Shown: positions 27,314-37,433, counted from the stretch's first letter. The stretch is DNA of 64,000 nucleotides from a bacterium (GCA_025774935.1 JALGZK010000004.1:62001-126000), one strand, 5' to 3'. Translations and numbers: made by a program. Notes: a model not told the origin generated them from the letters alone.

Positions 27314-28537
27314 CTACCTCCGAGACAGAAGGGCGACCGACAGCGCGAAGAAGACCGCGGACATCGCGAGGACGATCCCGATCTCCTGGGAGATGCCAGC
27401 GAGTCCCGCGTCGGCGAAGGCCAGCTTCTTGAATCCGCTGTGAGCCCAGTAGTTGAACGTGAACCGCGCGACGCTCTGGAACGCGGGCGGCGCCTGCTCG
27501 ACCGGCCACATGCTCCCGCCGAGGAGCGACATCACAAGGACGAAGGCCGTCCCGATGCTGTCGGTCTGTCTCGCGGTGCGGGTGAATGAGGCCACGAGAA
27601 GCCCCAGCGAGGATGCGCCCGCCGCCGTGACGACGGCCATGACGACGACCGCGAGCGGATTCGTACCCCAGCCGATACGGAAGAGGAGTGTTCCGAGGCC
27701 GATGAGCACGAGGATCTGCACCGTGGCGAGAAGGTAGCTCCCCGCTAACTTCCCGGCGATGAACGTCGTGCGCGAGACCGGCGCCGTCATCAGGCGCTCG
27801 TACGTCCCCGACTCGCGCTCCTCGTGGATCGACTTCCCGCTTGCGACCGTCGTGAACAGGAGAAAGAGGACCGCGAAGGCAGGCATGAAGTACGCGTAGA
27901 CGTTGATCTCGTCCTCCTCGACGTCGGAGGACTCGATCCCGATAGCGGGCTCTCTCCAGCGCTCGGACATCCACTGGAACATCCAGCCGCCGAGCTTCCA
28001 CCGCTCCGAGTCCGTAAGCTCCCGCTCAGCCTCGATCGCGTCGAAGACGCCGCGGCCGGCGACGCCTCCGGCCGACGCGTACGTCGCGAGGCGCTCGGCG
28101 AGCGACTGCACGATTCCGGCCTTGATCCTGCTGACGGGGTCGCGGAGCACGGTCACTTCGACCGTCGCCGTGTCGAACACGGCCCGAAGGAACCCGGGCG
28201 GGATGAGGATTGCGCCGGCCTTCTCCCCGGCCCCGACGGCCGCCCTCGCTTCCTCCTCGGTGGCGACCTCCGCGTCGAACATCTCGATCTGTGACATGAG
28301 GTTCGCGGCGGCCCCGGTCAGCAGCTCGCCTTCGTTCTCCATGAAGAGGTGTTCTTCTTCTTCGGCGGGGGCGACGAGCAGGAACTCGACCGTCGATATC
28401 CCGCCGCCGGCGACCCCGCCCAGTGCGAACCCGATGATCGCGACGAGCGTGATCGGCATGAAGAGCATCATGAGGAGCGTGTTCCGGTCACGGAGCCGGA
28501 TGCTAAGGTCCTTCAGCGCGATCCGGATGATCCTCAT
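27314..28537 (-). CDS. ABC-2 type transporter permease (paralogue of the adjacent gene)
   Basis: 407 residues from the ATG at 28537, with GGAG 7 nt upstream; an earlier in-frame start lies inside the ATPase spacer and is less likely. Topology matches its neighbour: N-terminal helix, long extracytoplasmic domain, five C-terminal helices, with 'ESGTYERLMTAPVSRTTFIAGKLAG' and 'LGGSMWPVEQAPPAFQSVARF'. The two permeases have identical lengths but clearly diverged sequences. Together with the ATPase they form a multidrug- or lipid-type exporter. Confidence 0.9.
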   Translation of the reverse strand: MRIIRIALKDLSIRLRDRNTLLMMLFMPITLVAIIGFALGGVAGGGISTVEFLLVAPAEEEEHLFMENEGELLTGAAANLMSQIEMFDAEVATEEEARAAVGAGEKAGAILIPPGFLRAVFDTATVEVTVLRDPVSRIKAGIVQSLAERLATYASAGGVAGRGVFDAIEAERELTDSERWKLGGWMFQWMSERWREPAIGIESSDVEEDEINVYAYFMPAFAVLFLLFTTVASGKSIHEERESGTYERLMTAPVSRTTFIAGKLAGSYLLATVQILVLIGLGTLLFRIGWGTNPLAVVVMAVVTAAGASSLGLLVASFTRTARQTDSIGTAFVLVMSLLGGSMWPVEQAPPAFQSVARFTFNYWAHSGFKKLAFADAGLAGISQEIGIVLAMSAVFFALSVALLSRR

Positions 28538-28564
28538 ATGAACGCTCCGCTGTTCAGCGAACAC

Positions 28565-29554
<990 letters not shown>

Positions 29555-29568
29555 GGCGTACCTCCGCG

Positions 29569-30405
29569 CTATCCGTCTGACTTCCTCGCCACCGCGACCA
29601 GCTCGCCCGGGTACTTCGAGCCGTAGGGGGTCCCCTCGTAGTCGGCATAAACGTGCTCGAGCGTGAATCCCGAACGCACGAGGAGGTGCTCGAGCTCGAA
29701 TCGGAAGAGGTATCTCATCGGGAACGCCTGCACGAGGCGCTCCTCACGTCCGTTCCCGTGTGTCACGTAGTAGATGAGCTCGATCTGATTGACCTGGTTC
29801 AGTGGGTCCCGCGAGACGACGCGGGCGCGCTGGACGACCCGCTCTCCCGACGGCATCGTGAACGGTTCGTCATCCCCGAACTCCTCTCCGAGGTCGTTGC
29901 TCGTGAGGAGCTCCAGGGAAGGGTTGAAGACATCGAGGATGAGCCGACCGTCGCCGGTCAGGTGGCGCCGGATGCTCTCGAGGCAGGACATCTGGTCCGC
30001 GACCGTGACCAGATGCTGGAACGGTCTGAACGGCGTCGTGACCAGCCGGAAGCTCCGCGGCAGGTCGAAGTCGCGCATGTCGCCGTGCACGAGCTCCACC
30101 CTCGACCGGACCTCAGGAGGTTCATCCAGCAGCCGCTTGCGGCAGACGCCGAGCATCCTCTCGGACGCGTCGAGTCCCGTGATCTCGATCCCGGCGCGGG
30201 CCGTCGGAATGAGGACGCGGCCGGTCCCGCATCCCAGCTCCAGAACCGGTCCTTCCGAGTGCTTCGCGGCGTCGACGAAGAACTGCACGTCCGGACGCTC
30301 GCGGTAGTCCGCAACGGTGTCGTAGTACTCGGCGATGTAGTCGTGGCCGGTAGTCGACTCCGACGCGCTCACGGCAGGCTCCCTCGCGCCGACGCCGGTG
30401 TGCAT
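29569..30405 (-). CDS. Class I SAM-dependent methyltransferase
   Basis: 278 residues from the ATG at 30405; a TTG directly before it is also possible. SAM-binding motif I is 'VLELGCGTGRVLIPTARAG' at about residues 54-72, followed by the acidic 'ITGLDASERML' and 'VELVHGDMRDFDL'. It matches Methyltransf_25-type enzymes. The N-terminal 'YIAEYYDTVADYRERPDVQFFVD' is common in small-molecule methyltransferases. Its position before the ABC exporter (14-nt gap) suggests co-expression, but the substrate is unknown. Confidence 0.88.
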   Translation of the reverse strand: MHTGVGAREPAVSASESTTGHDYIAEYYDTVADYRERPDVQFFVDAAKHSEGPVLELGCGTGRVLIPTARAGIEITGLDASERMLGVCRKRLLDEPPEVRSRVELVHGDMRDFDLPRSFRLVTTPFRPFQHLVTVADQMSCLESIRRHLTGDGRLILDVFNPSLELLTSNDLGEEFGDDEPFTMPSGERVVQRARVVSRDPLNQVNQIELIYYVTHGNGREERLVQAFPMRYLFRFELEHLLVRSGFTLEHVYADYEGTPYGSKYPGELVAVARKSDG

Positions 30406-30498
30406 CAAGCGGCGAAGGCACGGGACACGAGGCTTCGTTGTTCTCGTGGAATCTCGCGGGTGAGGATACGCGCCTGCGAGGTCGGAATCAACCTCGCG

Positions 30499-31644
30499 TT
30501 ACACGACCGAGCGGTCCTGCGTGATGCGCCCGTCGGTGAACCGCCTCGCGCTCAGGCGCTCGATGTCGAGGTCGGGCTCCTCCCCGGTGATCGCCTGTGC
30601 GAGGAGGACGGCCACCTTCGGGCAGATCATGAAGCCGTGGCCTGAGAAGCCGTTGGCCTGGAAGAACCCAGGGAGCTCGTCGAGCTCCCCGAGGATCGGC
30701 TGCGCGTCCGGGGTCATGTCGTAGAGCCCGGCCCACTGCCTGACGACCTTGACGTTGTTGAGGCGCGGCATCAGGTGTGAGAGCTTCCAGGACATGGTCC
30801 GGAGGAACTTAAGGCTCGAGGTCTCGTTGAACCCGGGGGGCTCCGCGGGGTCGCCGTAGCCGCCGATCACCGCGCCGTGCTTCACCTGTCGGAAGTAGAT
30901 CCCGAAGCTGAACGAGATGATCATCGGGTGGAAGAACCTCTCGAGCGGTTCGGTGACGAGGATCTCGCGGCGGTACGGCGTGATCGGGAGGTCGATCCCG
31001 GCCGTGGCCGCGATCGGCACTGAGTGGCTGCCCGCCGCGTTCACTACGAGTGGCGCCCTGATCGTCCCCCGGGCCGTCTCGACGCCCGCTACCCTCCCGC
31101 GCTCGGTGAGGATCTTCGTCACTGGCGTGAAGAGCTCGATCGAGACGCCGAGGCGCCTCGCGGCGTCGGCGTAAGCCTGCGTCGTCAGGAAGGGGTTCGC
31201 GCTCGCGTCCTGGGCGCAGTAGGTCGCCATGCGGACGCCCTCGACGTTCAGCTCGGGGACGACCTTCTCGTTGATGTCGGCGGGGGAGAGGATCTGTACG
31301 TCGAGGCCGAGCCCGCGCTGCAGCTCGACGTTCTTCTTGAACTGCTCCTCATCCTCCTCGGTGTAGGCGAGCACGAGGTAGCCGCCCTGCAGGAACTCGA
31401 TGTCCGCGTCGAGCTCATCCTCGAGGCCGGCGAAGAGCCTCACGCTCTCGATGGCGAGTCGGGTGTTCGCCTCGGTGCTCCACTGCTGCCGGATGCCGCC
31501 GCCGCAGCGGCCGGTCGCGCCGCTCGAGAGGTAGTCCGCCTCGACGATCACGCAGTCGGTCATGCCCCGCTTCGCGAGGTAGTACGCGATCGCGGTGCCG
31601 ACGACCCCTCCGCCTATGATCACGCAGTCGGCGCTAGTCCGCAT
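30499..31644 (-). CDS. FAD-dependent amino-acid dehydrogenase, beta (catalytic) subunit
   Basis: 381 residues from the ATG at 31644 (a GTG at 31653 is an alternative). The DAO-type FAD fold begins 'DCVIIGGGVVGTAIAYYLAKRG' with the GxGxxG dinucleotide motif, then 'SSGATGRCGGGIRQQW'. It ends with 'GLYDMTPDAQPILGE' and 'FFQANGFSGHGFMICPKVA', as in sarcosine oxidase beta, HcnC and the beta subunit of dye-linked L-proline dehydrogenase. It would oxidise an amino acid (proline, sarcosine, glycine or similar). It is the last gene of a four-gene operon and overlaps the BFD-like gene by 11 nt. Confidence 0.85.
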   Translation of the reverse strand: MRTSADCVIIGGGVVGTAIAYYLAKRGMTDCVIVEADYLSSGATGRCGGGIRQQWSTEANTRLAIESVRLFAGLEDELDADIEFLQGGYLVLAYTEEDEEQFKKNVELQRGLGLDVQILSPADINEKVVPELNVEGVRMATYCAQDASANPFLTTQAYADAARRLGVSIELFTPVTKILTERGRVAGVETARGTIRAPLVVNAAGSHSVPIAATAGIDLPITPYRREILVTEPLERFFHPMIISFSFGIYFRQVKHGAVIGGYGDPAEPPGFNETSSLKFLRTMSWKLSHLMPRLNNVKVVRQWAGLYDMTPDAQPILGELDELPGFFQANGFSGHGFMICPKVAVLLAQAITGEEPDLDIERLSARRFTDGRITQDRSVV

Positions 31645-31942
31645 CGTACTCACCGCCTGACGGGTTGCCGTCGGGCGGGCCTCCTGCCGCCATCACACCG
31701 ATCTCGACGGGTCTCGAGGGAGGGCGAACCACCGGGAACCGAACCTCGGCGACCGGCACGCCCGTCTCCTGCGAGATGATCCGGACGATCAGCCGCGAGC
31801 ACGTGCGGCCCTGGCAGGGCCCCATTCCGCAGCGGAGGATCCGCTTGATCTCCTCCGTCGTGGTGAGTCCTCCACGAACGGCATCGACGATCTCACCGTA
31901 CGTGATGTCCTCACACCTGCAGATGACGACGTCTTCCTTCAC
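31634..31942 (-). CDS. BFD-like [2Fe-2S] subunit of the amino-acid dehydrogenase complex
   Basis: 102 residues. Four cysteines have the bacterioferritin-associated-ferredoxin spacing: 'VICRCEDITYGEIVDAV' gives C-x-C, and 'RCGMGPCQGRTCSRL' supplies the other ligands with one extra Cys. The C-terminal 45 residues are Pro/Gly-rich. In archaeal dye-linked proline dehydrogenase a similar small subunit (PdhX) sits between PdhF and PdhB, as here. It likely transfers electrons between the flavin subunits. Confidence 0.8.
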   Translation of the reverse strand: MKEDVVICRCEDITYGEIVDAVRGGLTTTEEIKRILRCGMGPCQGRTCSRLIVRIISQETGVPVAEVRFPVVRPPSRPVEIGVMAAGGPPDGNPSGGEYDAD

Positions 31943-31955
31943 GCGAGCGCCCTTC

Positions 31956-32462
31956 TCAAGACGTTCCTCCCCGATCGGGCTTCCTTCTGAAGTGCCGCAC
32001 CCGCATCGCGAGGTTCTTCGGGACCTCGATGGTGACGATCGGCGTGCGGTCGAGGGCCTTCGCGGAGAGCACGCGCACGACCTTGCCCTCGCCGGACTCG
32101 GCTCCCTCCCGGTCGAGTGTGGTCACGATCTCTCCGGTCTCCGGGAGCGGCCTGAACTCGTAGGGTATCGAGACGAGCGCCGGATCTCCGGTGGCGTCGA
32201 CGGCGAAGATGGCGAGCCCGGGACACGCGCTGATGCAGACACGGCAGCCGTCGCACGTCTCGAAGTCGACGACCGGCGTGTCGTTGATGTCGCCCCGGAT
32301 CGCAATCGCGCCCTTCGGGCAGGCCGCGACACACGGGTTGCAAGGGATGTTCTCGACGCACTCGACGATCACGACCGGCCCGCGCGCGAGACGCTCGGCG
32401 GACGGGACGACCGGCCCCATCTCGGCTTCCCTGAGAACGCCGTCGCGCCTGCGCTCCGTCAC
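31956..32462 (-). CDS. 4Fe-4S dicluster ferredoxin-type subunit of the amino-acid dehydrogenase complex
   Basis: 168 residues from a GTG at 32462 whose codon overlaps the stop of the gene before it (GTGA). Two 4Fe-4S motifs are visible: 'CVENIPCNPCVAACPKG' (C-x5-C-x2-C-x3-CP) and 'CDGCRVCISACPG' (C-x2-C-x2-C-x3-CP), at about residues 35-51 and 70-82. A C-terminal beta-rich segment follows. It corresponds to PdhF of the archaeal complex and would wire the alpha and beta flavoproteins. Confidence 0.85.
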   Translation of the reverse strand: MTERRRDGVLREAEMGPVVPSAERLARGPVVIVECVENIPCNPCVAACPKGAIAIRGDINDTPVVDFETCDGCRVCISACPGLAIFAVDATGDPALVSIPYEFRPLPETGEIVTTLDREGAESGEGKVVRVLSAKALDRTPIVTIEVPKNLAMRVRHFRRKPDRGGTS

Positions 32463-33931
32463 CGGTCACCTCCTCGCGACGCCGCGAGCGCGAGCATCCG
32501 CTCCTTGCCGAGCCTCGGCCTATCTCCGAACGGTCCTGCCCGGAGCTCGCTGAGACCCGATGCCGCTTCTTCCTTCATGGCGAGGAGCTTCTCGCGATCG
32601 ACCTCGACTTCGAGCCGCTCGACGGCGGCGAGCCCCGCGAGACGCCCCTCGAGCATGGCCGTCGACGCCTCCTCGATGCCCGACGCGTCTCCGGCGATGA
32701 AGACGCCTGGGACGCTCGTCTCGAGATCCGCGTCGTGAGCGGAGACCAGCCCCCCGAGCTCGGGCACGTACTCGTCGTCGCAGCCCGCCATCGACGCGAG
32801 CTCGCAGTTCGGCGTGAGTCCGACGGCGAGACAGATCGTGTCGACGTCGATCGTCCTCTCGGTTCCCTCGACCGGCTGCCAGTCCGAGTCGACGCGGCTG
32901 ATCGTCGCGCGCTCGACGCGGTCGGTCCCGCCGGCCGACAGGATCGTGTGGGACGTGAGGATGGGCACGCCCATTCGCCGGATCTTGGCGGCGTGCACGT
33001 GGTAGCCCCCGATCTCGTCCATCGCGTCGATCACCGCGGCGACATCGACGGCCGCCTGGAGGAGCTGGTAGCCCACGATGAGCCCGATGTTGCCGGCGCC
33101 GACCATGAGCACGCGCTCGCCGGGGGCGACCCCGTAGACGTTCATGAGGGTCTGGACCGCGCCCGCTCCGTAGACTCCCGGCAGGTCGCAGTTCTCGAAG
33201 GCGAGCATGTTCTCGGAGGCGCCCGTCGCGAGGACGACCGTCCGCGCGCGCAGCTCTCCCCGGACGCCGTTCTTCATGAGCGAGAGCGTCTTCCACGGCG
33301 GGTCGTCGGTGTAGAGGCCGAGGACGGTGGTTCCCGTCAGGAGCTTCGAGGGACACTTCTCCAGCTCGCGGCAGAGCTGCGTGCCGATGTCGACGCCCCG
33401 GACCCGCGCGTAGTGCTCGAGCGAGCCGAAGAACATGTGGGTCTGCTTGATGAGCTGACCGCCCGGGACTTCATTCTCGTCGACGACGACCGACTCGACG
33501 CCCAGGCGACCGGCGTAGACGGCCGCGGAGAGGCCGGCCGGGCCGGCGCCCACGATGGCGAGGGGAACGGTTCCGAGGTCGGACCCGGACCCGTCGCCAG
33601 CGATGCTCCCGGCGCCCTTGGCTTCGGCCGCGAGCGTGCCCTTGCCCGTCTGGGTCTCGACCTTCATGCCCCGTCGGAGGGGAGTCACGCAGGTCATCAC
33701 GTTGGGCACGCCGTCGACGGTCATGAGACACGACGAGCAGCGCCCGATCGCGCAGAAAAACCCCCTCGGTCGTCCGTGCCTGATACTCTTCCTGAGCACG
33801 CGGACTCCCGAGGCGTGCAGGGCGGCCGCGATCGTCTCGCCCTCGTGCCCACAGAGCCTTCTTCCGTCGAAGTCGAACTCCACCTCGCGCCCGCGTTCGA
33901 ATTCCAGAATCGGGTGCTCGCGAATGCGCAC
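32459..33931 (-). CDS. Alpha subunit: N-terminal [2Fe-2S] ferredoxin domain fused to an FAD/NAD(P) oxidoreductase
   Basis: 490 residues from a GTG at 33931. Residues 1-95 hold a Fer2_4 domain with 'FFCAIGRCSSCLMTVDGVPNVMTC', the C-x4-C-x2-C...C ligand set. From about 122 there is a pyridine-nucleotide-disulfide oxidoreductase fold: 'PLAIVGAGPAGLSAAVYAGRLG', a second GxGxxG in 'RVLMVGAGNIGLIVGY', and a final FAD motif 'VPGVFIAGDASGIEEAS'. HcnA and HcnB of hydrogen cyanide synthase, and SoxA-type and proline dehydrogenase alpha subunits, have these parts. It is the first gene of the operon alpha-(4Fe-4S)-(BFD)-beta, the order I recall for archaeal pdhAFXB. Likely passes electrons to a quinone or NAD. 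Confidence 0.85.
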   Translation of the reverse strand: MRIREHPILEFERGREVEFDFDGRRLCGHEGETIAAALHASGVRVLRKSIRHGRPRGFFCAIGRCSSCLMTVDGVPNVMTCVTPLRRGMKVETQTGKGTLAAEAKGAGSIAGDGSGSDLGTVPLAIVGAGPAGLSAAVYAGRLGVESVVVDENEVPGGQLIKQTHMFFGSLEHYARVRGVDIGTQLCRELEKCPSKLLTGTTVLGLYTDDPPWKTLSLMKNGVRGELRARTVVLATGASENMLAFENCDLPGVYGAGAVQTLMNVYGVAPGERVLMVGAGNIGLIVGYQLLQAAVDVAAVIDAMDEIGGYHVHAAKIRRMGVPILTSHTILSAGGTDRVERATISRVDSDWQPVEGTERTIDVDTICLAVGLTPNCELASMAGCDDEYVPELGGLVSAHDADLETSVPGVFIAGDASGIEEASTAMLEGRLAGLAAVERLEVEVDREKLLAMKEEAASGLSELRAGPFGDRPRLGKERMLALAASRGGDR

Positions 33932-34155
33932 GGACCTGACCCCTCGCCGTCCCGCGCGCGAGCGGCGGGACGGACAGACGACACCGGAGAATGACGTTGA
34001 TGGCCGTCGGATCGGTCATTAGAATGAGAGCCCTGTGGGTTGACCCTCGCGGAAGCTGACCGTCGTCGTGGCCGCAATCGACCGAAGATAGCATCCGTCA
34101 GGCCGCCGCCGCAACAGGAATCGTCGGCGCGCTCAGCAGCTTCACTGGAGGAACC

Positions 34156-34974
34156 GTGCCCAATGCCACCGCACTCACGATAGCCGGCTCCGACTCGTCG
34201 GGCGGCGCCGGGATCCAGGCCGACCTGAAGACGATGGCGGCGTTCGGTGTCTACGGCGCGACCGCTCTGACCTCGGTCACGGCTCAGAACACGCTCGGCG
34301 TGCGAGGCGTCGTGAATCTCCCGCCGGAGTTCGTCGAGGCCCAGATCGACGCCGTGATGGAGGACGTCGGCGCGGACGCGGCGAAGACCGGAATGCTGGC
34401 GACGCGAGGGATCATCGAGGCCGTCGCCGACAGGGTCCGGTCGCACGCGATCCCGAACCTCGTGGTCGATCCCGTCATGGTGGCGACGTCGGGCGCCTCT
34501 CTTATAGAGGAGGACGCGGTCCGGGCGATGGCTGACGCCGTCGTGCCGCTGGCGTATGTCGTTACCCCGAACCTGCGCGAGGCGGAGATCCTCTCGGGGA
34601 TCGGAATCGACTCGGACGCGGCGGTGGAGGAAGCAGCCCGGGCCATCCACGGCCTCGGCGGCCGGAACGTCCTCATAAAAGGAGGGCATCTCGAGGGCGC
34701 GGCGACCGACGTCCTCTTCGACGGAAGCATCTTCGTGCGCTACACCGTGCCGCGTGTCCCCGTCGGAGACGTTCACGGCACCGGGTGCACGCTCTCGGCA
34801 GCCATCGCTTCCGCGCTCGCTCTGGGGCTCCGCCTGCCCGAGGCGGTCGAGGCGGCCAAACGGTACGTGACCCGCGGGATCGCGACCTCCTTCGGAAGGG
34901 GGAAGGGGAGCGCGCTCCTCAACCACTTCGCGTCTCCGTGGGACGACGTGGAGGAGGAGGCCTCCGGATCATGA
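34156..34974 (+). CDS. thiD: Hydroxymethylpyrimidine/phosphomethylpyrimidine kinase
   Basis: 272 residues from a GTG at 34156, preceded by GGAGGAACC. It phosphorylates HMP and HMP-P to the pyrophosphate used in thiamine synthesis. Family signatures: 'ALTIAGSDSSGGAGIQADLKT' at residues 6-26, 'VVDPVMVATSGASL' and the anion-hole 'GDVHGTGCTLSAAIASALA' near the C-terminus. It is separate from the riboswitch-controlled thi genes 5 kb downstream; I see no TPP riboswitch in its leader. Its stop overlaps the ATG of the following radical SAM gene. Confidence 0.95.
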   Translation: MPNATALTIAGSDSSGGAGIQADLKTMAAFGVYGATALTSVTAQNTLGVRGVVNLPPEFVEAQIDAVMEDVGADAAKTGMLATRGIIEAVADRVRSHAIPNLVVDPVMVATSGASLIEEDAVRAMADAVVPLAYVVTPNLREAEILSGIGIDSDAAVEEAARAIHGLGGRNVLIKGGHLEGAATDVLFDGSIFVRYTVPRVPVGDVHGTGCTLSAAIASALALGLRLPEAVEAAKRYVTRGIATSFGRGKGSALLNHFASPWDDVEEEASGS

Positions 34975-35894
34975 GCCCAAGGCACGTGTTCGGCCCGGTC
35001 CCCTCGCGGAGGCTCGGGTTCTCGCTCGGCGTCGACCCCCTCATGCCCAAAATCTGCACAATGGACTGCGTCTACTGCGAGCTCGGCCCGACGACCGACT
35101 GCACGGTCCGGAGGGCCTCCTACGTTCCAGTCGACGACATACTGGACGAGCTCCGCGCCGCGCTGGCCGAGCCCCAGAGGCTCGACTTCGTGACCCTCTC
35201 GGGGTCGGGCGAGCCCACCCTCCACGCGGAGATCGACCGCCTGATCGCCGGGATTCGGGAACTCGCACGGGTACCCGTTGCGGTGCTCACGAACGGGAGC
35301 CTCCTCGGGGACCCCGCCGTGCGGGCCGCGGTCGCCGGCGCCGACGTCGTCGCGCCTTCGCTCGACGCGGTCTCCCAGGAGGCCTTCGCTCGCGTGAACA
35401 GGCCACACCCATCTCTCGACGCCGCGGCGATCGTCGACGGGCTCGTCGAGTTCGCTTCCGCATATACTGGACGGATCTGGGTCGAGACGCTCTTCGTCGC
35501 CGGCATGAACGACGGCGACGAGGAGGTCGGGCGAATCCGGGAGGCCCTTGGGCGCATCCGGCATGAACGCGTTCAGGTGAACACGATTCTGAGGCCGCCC
35601 TCGGAAACGCGAGCGCGTCCCGTTGACCCCGAGCGGCTGGCCGTCATCGCGGAGATGCTCGGTCCGCTGGCCGAGATCATCGCGGTGCCCGGCGGACCGG
35701 GACAGCTCCGTGTGGAGGGTGACGTTGCAGAGCGCGTCATCGCGATGGCGTCGCGACGACCGGTCACGCTCGACGACGTCACGAGGGCGACCGGCGCGCA
35801 TCGCGCCGAGGCTCTGAAGATTCTTGCGGGTCTCGTAGAAGAAGGACGCTTAGAGGTTGTGCAGAGGGGCGAAACGCAGTACTATAGAGCCTGA
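34971..35894 (+). CDS. Radical SAM Fe-S oxidoreductase (COG0731/Wyosine-like type)
   Basis: 307 residues; the ATG overlaps the thiD stop (ATGA). Ligands C29, C33 and C36 lie in 'KICTMDCVYCELG', preceded by 'FGPVPSRRLGFSLGVD', the signature of the COG0731 group. 'SGSGEPTLH' replaces the usual GGE motif. The last 65 residues look like a winged helix ('VTRATGAHRAEALKILAGLVEEGRLE'). The function of this group is not established. It is followed by another radical SAM gene in 12 nt, suggesting an anaerobic-metabolism unit. Confidence 0.82.
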   Translation: MSPRHVFGPVPSRRLGFSLGVDPLMPKICTMDCVYCELGPTTDCTVRRASYVPVDDILDELRAALAEPQRLDFVTLSGSGEPTLHAEIDRLIAGIRELARVPVAVLTNGSLLGDPAVRAAVAGADVVAPSLDAVSQEAFARVNRPHPSLDAAAIVDGLVEFASAYTGRIWVETLFVAGMNDGDEEVGRIREALGRIRHERVQVNTILRPPSETRARPVDPERLAVIAEMLGPLAEIIAVPGGPGQLRVEGDVAERVIAMASRRPVTLDDVTRATGAHRAEALKILAGLVEEGRLEVVQRGETQYYRA

Positions 35895-35912
35895 CTCTGG
35901 AAGGGGGTGGCT

Positions 35913-36626
35913 GTGAAGTTCGCGATCAAGGGGTTCGACCGGATGTCCCTCGTCGACTGGGACGGGATGGTCGCGACAACACTCTACCTCTCCGGCTGCA
36001 ACTTCAGGTGTCCCTACTGCCACAACTCAGGTCTGGTTCTCTTCCCCGAGCAGTACGAGACCGTCCCGATCGCGGAGGTGCTTCCGTATCTGAAGGAGCA
36101 CAACGACTTCCTCGACGGCGTCGTCGTCACCGGGGGCGAGCCCTGCATGCACAGGCAGGCGCCCGAACTCATCGACGCGCTCCGCGACACTGGGATGCGA
36201 GTCAAGGTGGACACGAACGGCTCGTACCCGGAGATGCTCGAGAAGCTCATCCGCGACGAGCTCGTCGACTACGTCGCGATGGACATCAAGGCGCCCCTCG
36301 ACTTCGACTCGTATGCCAAGAGCGCCGGCATCGCCGACAGGCGCACGCTCGAACGCGTCCGCGACAGCGTCGACCTCCTGATGGACGGCGACGTCGAATA
36401 CGAGTTTCGGACGACGGTCGTCCCGGCGCTGCACCGTTCGAGCGATCTCGCGAGGATTGCGGAGCAGGTCAAAGGGGCGCGGCGGTTCGTGATTCAGAAC
36501 TACATCGCGAGGGACACGATCGACCCGGGGTTCATGGAGGAAGCGCCGTACGACTCGGAGAGGCTCCAGGAGTTCAAGCAGATGATGGCGTCGTCGTTCG
36601 AGCAGTGCGTCGTCCGAGACGAGTAG
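35913..36626 (+). CDS. nrdG: Anaerobic ribonucleoside-triphosphate reductase activating protein-like radical SAM enzyme
   Basis: 237 residues from the GTG at 35913, 6 nt after AAGGGGG; the GTG at 35907 would clash with that site. Cluster ligands C29, C33 and C36 are in 'SGCNFRCPYCHNS', followed by 'VVVTGGEPCMH'. This is the NrdG2 type, which generates the glycyl radical on NrdD. No nrdD is in the window. Being in a thiD-radical SAM-nrdG unit suggests an anaerobic or facultative lifestyle. A hairpin with a T-tract follows the stop. Confidence 0.85.
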   Translation: MKFAIKGFDRMSLVDWDGMVATTLYLSGCNFRCPYCHNSGLVLFPEQYETVPIAEVLPYLKEHNDFLDGVVVTGGEPCMHRQAPELIDALRDTGMRVKVDTNGSYPEMLEKLIRDELVDYVAMDIKAPLDFDSYAKSAGIADRRTLERVRDSVDLLMDGDVEYEFRTTVVPALHRSSDLARIAEQVKGARRFVIQNYIARDTIDPGFMEEAPYDSERLQEFKQMMASSFEQCVVRDE

Positions 36627-36660
36627 CCCCGGCCCTCCGCCAAGAGAACGGTCCCACCAG

Positions 36661-36693
36661 AAGCGCCGGCGTCAGCCGGCGCTAGCGTTTTCT
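36661..36693 (+). terminator. Rho-independent terminator after nrdG
   Basis: AGCGCCGGC (36661-36669) pairs with GCCGGCGCT (36674-36682) around GTCA; a TTTTCTT run follows at about 36687-36693. It overlaps the 3' end of the convergent minus-strand gene and may serve both directions. Confidence 0.8.
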
Positions 36694-37401
36694 TCCGCGG
36701 ACGTTGAACCTGCGACGCCTCGGCTCCCGAGGACCGGGGAGGAGCGTCTTCCTCGCGTACATGCGGTCCCGCATCTGACGGACGCTGTCACTCCCGGCGT
36801 CGGGCTCGCGCACGACCTGCTTCCCCTTGCCGAGCAGGAGCGGCACCGCGTAGACGGAGACAACGAGGAGCGGGACGTGGATCGGACCCTCGACGGCGAG
36901 CCCGACTGCTCCCGCGAGGAGACCGGAGCCCGCGAGCGCCCAGTGGAGGACACGGTCGGTCGCCGGCGACGCGCAGTTCACAAGGGCGAGCGCCAGCAGG
37001 ATGGTCGGGGGGAGGAGAACACCGAGCGGCGAGAATATGAACGACGGGAGCTCGCCGGAGTACCCGGGGTAGACGATCGCGAAGAGCGCTGCGACCGCCA
37101 TGACCGTGAGCCTCGCGCGCGGCGCCCGCCTGAAGTCGTAGCGCGTTCGCAGGAGAATCGCGTCGCGGATCCAGAGCACGGCGAGTCCAGTCGCGATGAC
37201 CGCGGCCGGTCTCGAAGCGGCGACCGACGACAGCGCGAACGCGGTCGTCGCGAACGCCGCGGCGAAGTAGACATCGACGATCCTCTCCATCGACGCCCGG
37301 CGAATCCAGAAGATCGCCCCGATGACCGCGACCGCCAGGTGATGGCCGGCCGCGAGGCCGAGGTTGTCCGCCGCGATCGTCTTCAAGAGCTCAGCGTTCA
37401 T
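36682..37401 (-). CDS. Multi-pass membrane protein of unknown function
   Basis: 239 residues with about seven hydrophobic segments (residues about 15-33, 44-62, 68-85, 98-112, 122-142, 150-170, 173-190), then a strongly basic 45-residue tail ending 'RRRRFNVRGRKR'. No family recognised. It is 32 nt downstream of the HypE/ThiL-superfamily gene on the same strand and is the last gene of the riboswitch-led unit, so a role linked to thiamine (perhaps transport) is possible but unsupported by motif. Confidence 0.6.
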   Translation of the reverse strand: MNAELLKTIAADNLGLAAGHHLAVAVIGAIFWIRRASMERIVDVYFAAAFATTAFALSSVAASRPAAVIATGLAVLWIRDAILLRTRYDFRRAPRARLTVMAVAALFAIVYPGYSGELPSFIFSPLGVLLPPTILLALALVNCASPATDRVLHWALAGSGLLAGAVGLAVEGPIHVPLLVVSVYAVPLLLGKGKQVVREPDAGSDSVRQMRDRMYARKTLLPGPREPRRRRFNVRGRKR

Positions 37402-37433
37402 ACGCCGACTCCCGCTTCACGAGCGACCGCACG

